A DNA stretch of 26,153 bases. Source: a virus. Under the pieces are notes generated by a model that did no database searches, was not told the DNA's origin, and worked only from the letters and a program-made list of their open reading frames with translations. The DNA lies in IMG/VR virus record IMGVR_UViG_3300009130_001720, positions 1 through 26,153 of that record. The stretch is one strand, 5' to 3'. This document shows positions 15,528-23,200 of the stretch, one piece after another; the first letter of the stretch is position 1, and every line of letters begins with the position of its first letter. The position numbers and the translations under genes were made by a program.

Positions 15528-16124
15528 ATGAGCAAAAAGCTAAAATATAGGAAAATCTTTGCTAAACTGGATTATCTTGTTTTAGAAAAAGAAGAATGTG
15601 AGGTTCTTCTCGAAGATTACACTCAAACATTCCATGAAGACTTTAAAGATGAGTTGGAATTCCTTCAGGTCAAGCAAAATGCTGAGGGGGTTGATCCTCC
15701 AAAGAAAACTGACGAGGATATGGAATCTTCAAAAAATTCAATTTCAAACAAGACCATCACCGCTTTATATAAGAAAATTGCTTTGAAGTGCCACCCAGAT
15801 GTATCAAAGTTAGAAAATGCTGAGGAGCTTTTTATGAAAGCAAAAAAGGCTCACCTTGAGGAAGATTGGGTGACGCTCATAACTCTTGCCAAGGAACTGA
15901 ATATCAATATTCCTGAGTTCTCAGATGAAGAAATCGAACAAATCAATGAACACATGACCAAGATAGAACTAGAGATTGCTATGGCTAAAAATAACAATGT
16001 TTGGTTCTGGGCTAACGCCTCAGAGAGTCAGAAAGAAGATTTTCGAAAGCTCTTTCTGATTAGTCAGAGAATTGATCCTGAGGAATTTGAGGCGTTCCTA
16101 GAGAAGAAAAAGAAAGAAGAATAG
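15528..16124 (+). CDS. J-domain (DnaJ-like) protein
   Basis: The 198-residue product contains a J-domain core in its middle: TITALYKKIALKCHPDVSK with the HPD motif at residues 89-91, preceded by the usual basic helix II and followed by a helix (AEELFMKAKKAHLEEDW). J-domains stimulate the ATPase of DnaK/Hsp70. The N-terminal 75 residues are charged and helical and the C-terminal part is helical and ends in a Lys/Glu tail; no Gly/Phe or zinc-finger region is present, so it is a minimal class III J-protein that may redirect host DnaK. I chose ATG 15528 because the longer frame from 15390 lies over the opposite-strand membrane gene. No Shine-Dalgarno is visible before the ATG. The stop touches the 3' end of the tRNA-Thr gene on the other strand. 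Confidence 0.8.
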   Translation: MSKKLKYRKIFAKLDYLVLEKEECEVLLEDYTQTFHEDFKDELEFLQVKQNAEGVDPPKKTDEDMESSKNSISNKTITALYKKIALKCHPDVSKLENAEELFMKAKKAHLEEDWVTLITLAKELNINIPEFSDEEIEQINEHMTKIELEIAMAKNNNVWFWANASESQKEDFRKLFLISQRIDPEEFEAFLEKKKKEE

Positions 16125-16197
16125 AGCCACTTGTCAGAGTCGAACTGACGACCTATGGTTTACAAAACCAGTGCTCTACCAACTGAGCTAAAGTGGC
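16125..16197 (-). tRNA. tRNA-Thr (anticodon UGU)
   Basis: On the minus strand the 73 bases fold as a full cloverleaf: acceptor GCCACTT with AAGTGGC, D-arm GCTC-AGTTGGTA-GAGC, anticodon loop TTTGTAA with anticodon TGT, and TpsiC arm GTCAG-TTCGACT-CTGAC. The discriminator base is U, and CCA is not encoded. The lowest anticodon-stem pair (C-U) is mismatched. The 3' end abuts the stop codon of the convergent J-domain gene. It would read ACA codons. Confidence 0.92.
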
Positions 16198-16284
16198 TTA
16201 AAGGCCTTATATTAAGTTATAAAAGAACTACTTTTTATCTTATTTAGATTTAATTTAAGATACTTAAAAGATAAGATCTATATC

Positions 16285-16313
16285 ATTATACCCAAGAATT
16301 CATTTCTGTTAAG
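16285..16313 (-). promoter_or_regulatory. Candidate promoter for tRNA-Thr
   Basis: The minus strand has a perfect TATAAT (16285-16290) with CTTAAC (16308-16313) 17 bases upstream. The -10 is convincing and the -35 poor. It lies in the otherwise empty 181-base spacer between the tRNAs, about 85 bases before tRNA-Thr. The spacer is AT-rich and also holds a small inverted repeat (16254-16268, TTTAAG-ATA-CTTAAA). Confidence 0.5.
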
Positions 16314-16340
16314 CTTTTTTTGAAAAAAGTCACTTAAGGC

Positions 16341-16365
16341 AAAAAAGCAGGACGAATGTCCTGCT
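16341..16365 (-). terminator. Rho-independent terminator after tRNA-Asn
   Basis: AGCAGGAC (16346-16353) and GTCCTGCT (16358-16365) form a perfect eight-base stem with a four-base loop. On the minus strand it is followed by six T residues. It ends the unit that contains the DUF1599 gene and tRNA-Asn. Confidence 0.92.
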
Positions 16366-16378
16366 CTGATGCTCATGT

Positions 16379-16453
16379 TGGCTCCGACGGATGGGCTCGA
16401 ACCACCGACCAGACGATTAACAGTCGTCCGCTCTACCACTGAGCTACGTCGGA
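16379..16453 (-). tRNA. tRNA-Asn (anticodon GUU), CCA encoded
   Basis: On the minus strand the sequence forms a complete cloverleaf: acceptor TCCGACG with CGTCGGA, D-arm GCTC-AGTGGTA-GAGC, anticodon stem GACGA/TCGTC around CTGTTAA with anticodon GTT, and TpsiC arm GGTGG-TTCGAGC-CCATC. The discriminator is G and the 3' CCA is encoded. It lies eight bases after the stop of the DUF1599 gene and is followed by a strong terminator. Confidence 0.95.
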
Positions 16454-16461
16454 AAAGAAAA

Positions 16462-16746
16462 TTACTCTTGATCGTTAGCAATACCCAAGACAGCGTATCC
16501 GCAGATATCTCTCCATGGGCTTTCACCAAAAGCATCTTTCTTGTTAGCAATTCGAAAGAGCTTATCAATGACACGGACAATAGCTAGCATGTCAGTGTAT
16601 TGGTCTCTTTCAATTCCATTGGGGTAAAGCACTTCGAGAATCTCTTGGGCTTGACCAAAAGAATTCCCGTATGCTTTATTCTTTTCAGAAACAAGTTCGC
16701 CAACTTCAGCGGCTATTTGTTGAAATAAATCAGTCTTACTCATCAT
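16462..16746 (-). CDS. DUF1599 / nucleotide-modification-associated (MazG-like) protein
   Basis: The 94-residue helical product reads EVGELVSEKNKAYGNSFGQA, then YTDMLAIVRVIDKLFRIA and SPWRDICGYAVLGIA. This E..K...YG..F / D....R..DK..R / D..GY order is the pattern of the DUF1599 family (nucleotide modification associated domain 1), a relative of MazG-type all-alpha nucleotide pyrophosphohydrolases. It would act on a small nucleotide, but the substrate is unknown. GGAG lies six bases before the first of two adjacent ATG codons. It is transcribed from its own sigma70-type promoter and shares the transcript with tRNA-Asn. The family call rests on remembered motif order. Confidence 0.72.
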   Translation of the reverse strand: MMSKTDLFQQIAAEVGELVSEKNKAYGNSFGQAQEILEVLYPNGIERDQYTDMLAIVRVIDKLFRIANKKDAFGESPWRDICGYAVLGIANDQE

Positions 16747-16757
16747 GCTGTTCTCCG

Positions 16758-16774
16758 TTCTACCGAAGGTAGAA
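16758..16774. promoter_or_regulatory. Inverted repeat over the DUF1599 promoter, possible operator
   Basis: TTCTACC, a three-base spacer GAA, and GGTAGAA form a perfect seven-base inverted repeat. It overlaps the -10 box (16771-16776) and the predicted transcription start, the usual position for a repressor site; in RNA it could instead form a 5' hairpin. Confidence 0.5.
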
Positions 16775-16799
16775 TACCATAAGAATGGAGAATTGTCAA
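16771..16799 (-). promoter_or_regulatory. Sigma70-type promoter for DUF1599 gene and tRNA-Asn
   Basis: On the minus strand a perfect TTGACA (16794-16799) is followed after 17 bases by TATTCT (16771-16776), with TGG just before it as an extended -10. The predicted start is near 16764, in the inverted repeat. This is one of the two best promoters in the window and marks host-polymerase (early or middle) expression. Confidence 0.85.
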
Positions 16800-16806
16800 G
16801 TAAAAA

Positions 16807-17268
16807 CTAATTCTTTTTCTTCCAAGTTGTCTTTTTAGAAGCAGCTTTTTTTGCTGTATTGGCGTTGGTGGCTTTTGTTTTCGCCGCAGTAGCAGCCTTT
16901 GCAGCAATCTTTGCCTTTGCAGCCTTTTCAGCAGCCTGTGCTTTAAGATCTTCAAGCGCAGGAGCCGCAGCAGCAGCAATTGGAGCAGCCTCAGTTTGGT
17001 TATTGTTCTCAATAGCCTCTACAATGACCTCAATGTCAGCCGCTTGCGTCGACGACGCAGCATTTGTAGCATTGTTAGCTTCTGCTATAATCGCTTGAGC
17101 CTTGGGGTTCTTATGAGCGAAGCCTTCGACCAATGTAATCGCTTTAGCGCGAAGATCTGTAGCCAAAGCTGTATTACCAGCAGCGGCGGCTTCATTCGCA
17201 GCCTGTAGCGTCGCTTTAGCTTTAGCCATGGCAGCGTTCTTCTTTTTATTTTGCATCTTGATGCCCAT
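16807..17268 (-). CDS. Ala/Lys-rich basic protein, histone H1-like in composition
   Basis: The 153-residue product has a basic, Ala-rich N-terminus (NKKKNAAMAKAKATLQAANE), an acidic to neutral middle (ADIEVIVEAIENNNQ), and a long Ala/Lys/Thr tail (KAAKAKIAAKAATAAKTKAT) ending KKTTWKKKN. The tail resembles the C-terminal domain of histone H1 and of bacterial H1-like proteins, which bind DNA by charge. It could condense DNA or be packaged with it; this is inference from composition. AAGGAG lies nine bases before the ATG, which follows the stop of the ligase-nucleotidyltransferase gene by one base. The stop lies just before the DUF1599 promoter; I see no hairpin terminator there. Confidence 0.72.
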   Translation of the reverse strand: MGIKMQNKKKNAAMAKAKATLQAANEAAAAGNTALATDLRAKAITLVEGFAHKNPKAQAIIAEANNATNAASSTQAADIEVIVEAIENNNQTEAAPIAAAAAPALEDLKAQAAEKAAKAKIAAKAATAAKTKATNANTAKKAASKKTTWKKKN

Positions 17269-17269
17269 T

Positions 17270-20005
17270 TTAAATTTCTCCTTTGATATCTACCATTTCT
17301 TCCTTCTCTTCTTCATACTCAGGTGTTGTCGGTTCAGGAAGAATATCTGACAATTCATCTTCAAATTTGTCAAAGTATAATTTGATATTAGTTATTAAAT
17401 AGTCATAGAATAGTTCTCTATCCATGTCATTTTCTAACAACGCATAAGCGTCAACTATTTGATTTTCTATCTTTTCAAAAGTGTTGATAGCAAAGTTTCT
17501 TCCCGTGGCTTCATCAGCATCGCCAGGAATTCCACCAAATTGCCCCAAATCATCGCTTGGGCTACGGGCATCGATATCAATGAACTGTTCCCCATCGACA
17601 ATGTCTTCTTCCTCGCCCACTTCAACTTCCAATTCGGCAAGATGAACATCTAAGTCTTCTAAACCTGCTTGGTCTTCAATGCTGGTACCAGTTGCGTCCT
17701 GAGCCGCCTTTGTAGGAGCCAAGGTATTCTGTACAGCATTAATGATATGAGAACGGAAAGATTCTCTTTGTGAGGCACTGGTGGTAAGTTGCTTAAAGTG
17801 ATCTTCCAGTATCGGGACAATTTTCTTCAGCAAATCTTCTAGTACGTTGATGCCGGTCGAATGACTCGGGACTTCATCATTTACTGCGGTTTCAGCAAGC
17901 AAACGCCTGATGATTTTTCGCAACTCCCTCTCTTCTTGGACACCGCGCCTCTGTCTCTCTTGCAAAGATTTTTTTATAGCCTTGGATACCAGCTCTCTCA
18001 GCTCCAGCTCTTCGCGACACTGCTTTATCAATTTGTTTCTATCAATTGCCATATTTGTATCTTCACTGTTACTACTACTAAATAGTCTAATATTTTCTTC
18101 AAGCACCTGATTTATCATTTCATATATAGTCTCAGACGTTTGAGCTTTAGGCATGAGATTACGCAAAAGCTCTTCGCCGTCGCCACGAAGCTTCACCGGC
18201 AGGTATTCCACGAAAGTCTCCACATCATTTTCAGAGATAGCTTTCCGCATTGTTGAGGCGCTCAAAGGCTCTCCATTTCTCCCATCTGTAAAGTCTTCAC
18301 CTGACGGACTAATAGCGTAGTCGCCTCCTGCGAGTACGGTGACTCCTTCGCGAGCGTGCTTTTGTACGTTCTTCGAAAACCTTTCTTGGTCCCCTCCTTT
18401 AGTGCTTACTCCCAAGACCACTGTCTCTCCTGGTTGAGCCCAATCAGGATTATCTTCTTCATTCTGAATAAAATGAAAAGAGGCTCCCACCGGAGAATTT
18501 ACCGGGGATTCCAATACTGTCACTTTTCCAGCAAGACCATAGGCTTTTAAATATTCCTCCCAAAGATCTGCCGATTGTTCGAATGAAATACTTTTCCCAT
18601 CTGGCATTTTGCGCGGAAGAGGGGACATAAAAACCACCACTCGGTCTGCCATATTCGCATATGCCATAACCATTGCAAGGTGACCACGGTGCGGAGGCTT
18701 AAAAGCTCCCGGCACAACTGCAACATCTACTTTTTTAGATTCAGAGATAACACCTGTCTCTTTGATCATGGGAGGGATATTACCTCGACCATATTTAAAC
18801 AGCCCAAGAATTTGATTGATTGGTGCAAAGTTTCCTGTAAATTTATAAGTGTGCCCATCATAATCAAAAACAAAACCCTCTGCCGCCGTAGAAACATTTT
18901 CGGCTGTTTTGAGTTTTGCCATTTGTTTTTTCAATACTTCAATTGCTTCTTCGTTACCGGAACTTTCAATAGCCTTTATTGCTGTATCTACCTCTTGGCG
19001 AAGGCGCGACACTTCTTCCTTGTTATTTAAAACGAACGCGCTTTCCAGCCCCTCAAGCATCGCTACAGAGAAATCGTGGACAACCTGCTCCAAAGGAAAA
19101 ATAGCCTGTGACAATAGAGACTTGTTCTTTACAATTGCCCTGACCGCCTCTTTTTGTTCAGGGTTTAAATTTTTTACAAGCTGGGTAAGGGTCTTACCCC
19201 CCGGCAACTTCAACAAACGCTTTAAAACGTCCTTCTGAGTCGATTGCGGGGTATTTGTGGATGCGACTACAGGTACCAATCTCGCTATCATATATTCGGT
19301 AACCGTACTGTTATCAGAAAGACCGTTTTCTCCCATTATCTTATCAAGAGATACGAGAGCATTTTGAAGCGCAACATCATCACTTAGGGCTTCCAATTCT
19401 CGAATAGCATTAATTTGAACACTATAGTCCGCTTTGGATTCTTGATCCTGAGCTTGCTCTAGCGCCCTCTGAAGGAGATCCACGTTTTGTGACGCATCCT
19501 CTGCCTTCGATCCCGTTTCTTTATCAAATCTTCCGTGACCTTTTTGGTGGATTACTAACGTCTTAGTATCGTAATTCACAACATTGGGTGAACGTGGGTC
19601 CATCAACTCAGCGTTGAAATATATATCAGCATCCTCTCCAAAGATATTAATCTGTTGCTCAGGAGTAAGGGATTCAACTGCTTTTTCGAAAGCGTCAAAA
19701 GCTTCTACAAAGACTTTGGTGAGGTCACCCCGACCGGCGAATTTACTCGCTAGCTCTTGTGCGTCTAACCCTCCGGCTTTAATATTGCCTTTGTTTCGGG
19801 CTGCTTTAGCTTTGCCGTCTTTAACGGAATAAGAGACGAACAAGTTCTGCCCATCAGTTTTTTCAGTGCCTTTTAGCTCCCCGCGAGATGCCTTACTAAA
19901 GACATCTTTCATTTGAGCAAAAGTGAGATCTCCATTGTCATAGAGGTGGGACATATGCCCAGCTACACCGCCTTCCAAAAGTATTTTTTTACTGTTCTTC
20001 GTCAT
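17270..20005 (-). CDS. Fusion of ligase-like adenylyltransferase and HxGH nucleotidyltransferase, with C-terminal helical domain
   Basis: The 911-residue product has three parts. Residues 1-400 carry covalent nucleotidyltransferase (DNA/RNA ligase) motifs: Lys49 in EKTDGQNL, Arg70 in AARNKG, Glu133 in FNAELMDP, Glu376 in AAEGFVF, and Lys388 in TYKFTGNF. Motifs III and IV are about 240 residues apart because of a helical insertion. Residues about 428-610 form an HxGH nucleotidyltransferase (GAFKPPHRGHLAMV, His439/His442; later LSASTMRKAI), like NMN adenylyltransferases and cytidylyltransferases. Residues about 652-911 are helical then acidic and start at an internal Met (MAIDRNKLIKQC). ATG 20005 has AAGG just upstream and overlaps the previous gene by 17 bases; a longer frame from 20035 is rejected. 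Nucleic-acid end joining or nucleotide-cofactor chemistry is inferred. Confidence 0.83.
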   Translation of the reverse strand: MTKNSKKILLEGGVAGHMSHLYDNGDLTFAQMKDVFSKASRGELKGTEKTDGQNLFVSYSVKDGKAKAARNKGNIKAGGLDAQELASKFAGRGDLTKVFVEAFDAFEKAVESLTPEQQINIFGEDADIYFNAELMDPRSPNVVNYDTKTLVIHQKGHGRFDKETGSKAEDASQNVDLLQRALEQAQDQESKADYSVQINAIRELEALSDDVALQNALVSLDKIMGENGLSDNSTVTEYMIARLVPVVASTNTPQSTQKDVLKRLLKLPGGKTLTQLVKNLNPEQKEAVRAIVKNKSLLSQAIFPLEQVVHDFSVAMLEGLESAFVLNNKEEVSRLRQEVDTAIKAIESSGNEEAIEVLKKQMAKLKTAENVSTAAEGFVFDYDGHTYKFTGNFAPINQILGLFKYGRGNIPPMIKETGVISESKKVDVAVVPGAFKPPHRGHLAMVMAYANMADRVVVFMSPLPRKMPDGKSISFEQSADLWEEYLKAYGLAGKVTVLESPVNSPVGASFHFIQNEEDNPDWAQPGETVVLGVSTKGGDQERFSKNVQKHAREGVTVLAGGDYAISPSGEDFTDGRNGEPLSASTMRKAISENDVETFVEYLPVKLRGDGEELLRNLMPKAQTSETIYEMINQVLEENIRLFSSSNSEDTNMAIDRNKLIKQCREELELRELVSKAIKKSLQERQRRGVQEERELRKIIRRLLAETAVNDEVPSHSTGINVLEDLLKKIVPILEDHFKQLTTSASQRESFRSHIINAVQNTLAPTKAAQDATGTSIEDQAGLEDLDVHLAELEVEVGEEEDIVDGEQFIDIDARSPSDDLGQFGGIPGDADEATGRNFAINTFEKIENQIVDAYALLENDMDRELFYDYLITNIKLYFDKFEDELSDILPEPTTPEYEEEKEEMVDIKGEI

Positions 20006-20264
20006 TACCTTCTCTAAGGCTCTGCACTTCTTCAAGCACTTTTACTTGCTCTTCTAGAGTGGTGATTTTATTCTCTAGGTTGCGTGTAAGCTTACGCACC
20101 TCTTTGATATTGTGGCGAATCATTTCTACGTTACGATTTCCGCGTTGCGTTCGTAAATTCAAACCACCCAATAACTCCTCTATTGTCTGGAGATACATTC
20201 TAATAGTTGGTTTGGTGGTTCCTTCATTTATGAAGTTCCTTGTCATTTTTCTCCAATTTATCAT
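19989..20264 (-). CDS. Coiled-coil protein of unknown function
   Basis: The 91-residue product starts MINWRKMTRNFINEG and ends in a long heptad-like helix (KLTRNLENKITTLEEQVKVL) that should form a coiled coil. Two starts are possible: ATG 20264 with GAGGAAG about eight bases upstream, or ATG 20246 with GGAG five bases upstream; I keep the longer. It overlaps the ligase-nucleotidyltransferase gene by 17 bases and follows the large adhesin gene by 16 bases, so it is co-transcribed with both. No known family is visible. Confidence 0.75.
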   Translation of the reverse strand: MINWRKMTRNFINEGTTKPTIRMYLQTIEELLGGLNLRTQRGNRNVEMIRHNIKEVRKLTRNLENKITTLEEQVKVLEEVQSLREGNDEEQ

Positions 20265-20280
20265 AATAGTCTTCCTCTCT

Positions 20281-23200
20281 TTATAATGTGCCCCATTTGT
20301 TTCTCAGGTAACTAGTCACAACATTCCTTTCATGGTCACTCAGTTTTCTAGAGAAAACAAGCACCTCTCCAATCAGCCCCTTGAAATAATAAGTAGAGCC
20401 GCTGGCTGGTCTATACCCTAGATGTGTTTGGGATGTCATGCCAAGTGTTCCAAATTGAGTGACTACCGGGACACTGTTTATTGCACCATCTTGAGAAGTA
20501 TCAAAAGGATTAGTATTGGGGCTACCACCAGGATCAGTTTGAGCTATTCCATAGATATGGGCTGAACCCGCCGCTTGGGTATATTCTACCTTAGCTGGAC
20601 CCGCGGTGCCAACATCATACATATAGCATTGTACCGTGGGAGTGGCAGTTTCCGCATCTTTAACAAAGATGCCGCCATAACCCAAGTCATCTGTAATGAC
20701 CGGCGAGTTCTGCCAGGGGTTGGCGCTATTATTGCCACAATTTCCGGCACCATGAGGACATCCAGTGTTATCATCAGGGCGTGTGACTGTGATAATTTCA
20801 TAGCTTCTGCCTCCGAACAAGTGCGCCCAGTGCAAAGGATTAACCCCAGCGTCTTTTGTTCCATTCAAGAAATCTAAGTCACCATCAAGCTGCAACCAAA
20901 CTTTTCCGTTATAGGTGAGCAACGTAGGCTGGCTAACCCCGACAGGCTGTTCAAACCATGCTGAAGTGAGAACCCCGGCTTTATCGGTGATCCTTACGAC
21001 GTTTGGACCTGCCATACCAAGAGAGCTGGCATCATTAGGATCAAGCCACAGAGAAAGCCCCGAGATTGCACCAATATCAAACAAAGGATATTCACAAAGC
21101 TCAGTACCCTCCTCAGAGACTCCATAAGCTCGTCCTGTTCCGCGAAGGCTCTGTCCGCCGCGACGTGAAAGAGAGAACGGCGGCTGATCAATTCCAGTAA
21201 GCGTATATTCATCTTTTATCATGCTAAGATCCATAATAACATAGTTGTTTTCTTCGTCAGTGAATCCTGGGCATGGGCAATCTTTAACCACAATTGTAAC
21301 TGTTTGAGCAGGTGAAACTATAGTACATGCGGTAGCGGTATATTGGAAGGTATAGGTTCCCGCCGCGACACCTGTTGCATTATAAGTAAATGCTCCGGTT
21401 CCTGGCGTGAGCGTGAGCACACCAGCGGCAGGAGGAGCGGTTACTGCAAATGTTACAGGTTCTCCTGTTGTGACGGTGCCAACTACTGAGCCGCTGGAGG
21501 TTTCGTCGGAACAGAACTCAAAAGAACTAGCGTAAGTAGTCGGCGTCGGCGGGCAACATGGAATTACCGCAGTGGCAGTAGAGCCACCAGTTGTACAAGG
21601 GTTGCCAGGCACACCAGTACCCCACGCAGCATCATTTGGATCGCCACTTGGACCACTTTCTGACATGGCGACAATTCGATATAGAGCATTATAAGTGCCG
21701 GGAGCACCTGCTACACAATCTTGACAAAAATCAGGCGAGTCGTCGTGAGCAGTTGATTCAGTGAGCCCGACAAGTGTATATACAGTTTCCCCAGGAAGCA
21801 TTCGCCAAATTTGATAATTGATAGCGCCCGCGATAGCTGGCCAGCTTAAAGATACCACCGGATGCCCTGGCGCTCCACAGGCAGTAACCACGGGCGCGAT
21901 AGGAACAGGGTTGCTAGGAACTAAGCCTGCTGCGGCGCGAGCAATAACCGTAGCCGTCGACTCATAAGATTCGACAGTCAGTTTTTTACCGGCAGGTGCC
22001 GTGGCAGCGAGACCGTCAAAGCCGACGGCGTCGACTCTATAAGTATATACATTATCAGTGAGGGCTGCATTACATGGATCGGGAATGGCTAATCCTGTAT
22101 CAGCATATACAAAATTCTTTTTACTTATATCCCACGGACCATCGAGTGTCGCAATAAGTGAATAGGCTCCAGCACCCAGCTTCCGATAAATTTCATATTT
22201 TAGAATGTTTCCTGACAAACGGTCCCAATTCACTTTAGCAGTTCCATACTGAGGGGTGTTTACTGCTCCGCTTATAACCGTAAGATCGAATTTGGATGGG
22301 AATACGTTGATTCGTAGTTGATTTTCTGCGCTGCACCCGTTAGATGTAGTAACTCGATAACGAATAAAGGAGGGTCCGACATAATCTTCAGCCGGATAAA
22401 AAATGAACTTGCCAGTTTGATTCTTTGTTTCGTTAAAGGTACCTCCTTTTAGATCTGGGAAGACTTCAAAGGTCAAATCGTCACATGCTCGAACCGCGGG
22501 ATCACAAGTGCCCCAAGGTTTGATAGAGTTTGTATTGGTCACAAGTCCTTCTAAAGAAAAGGATAATTTGTTATTAATGGTTGTTTCAAAAACTCCCGTA
22601 CTCAAGGCAGTTGGTGAACTATTACAATTCACTACAGTAGTTGTTGTGGAATTTGTTCGCTCTCCATGTAAATTAGAAGCTACAACAATATAAGTAATTT
22701 CTGGGTTGTCAGTAGCCGCGCATGAATTTATATTTTGAGGGGGGTTGTTATCAATATATTGAGTCGCAGTCGGATCGTTTATCACTACCAGCTCTTCATA
22801 CACCATCTTTTTACTAATTGGAATGTAAGATGTGGTGCCTGATTGCGCCATCGCTTGTTCCATTTGCATACCAGTTAAGGCAGTCTTCTTGTCCACATAT
22901 GGGGAAGAATTATAAAAATCTCCATCAATTCCACGATAGATGGTATAGAAAGAAACACTAGAAGGAGCAGCAGTCCAATCAACAAGCACTTTACCTTCAT
23001 TGGCGTCGCCACAAGGATAAGCACTAGCAACCAAGTTAAAGGTTCCTGGCTTAGTGGTAGTGCAGCAGTCTAGAGGGATAGCCGTTAGTCCTAATTGTGT
23101 AGCGGCTCCAATTCCTTGGCTTAGAATATGGTTATAAACAGCCCAAATATCAACGATGTCTAATGGCGCTGCGTCAACCTCAGCATCAAAATTAGCAGCG

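Noticed and set aside
16310-16335. T-rich/A-rich inverted repeat (CTTTTTTTGAAAAAAG) as a second terminator
   Set aside because: Pure A-T stem with no GC base and no separate T-tract; the strong terminator at 16341-16365 already ends the unit.
16743-17012. 89-codon minus-strand frame giving a Leu/Arg/Lys-rich product
   Set aside because: It is the shifted frame of the Ala/Lys-rich gene; its repetitive composition comes from the GC-rich Ala codons of the real gene, and it runs through the DUF1599 promoter.
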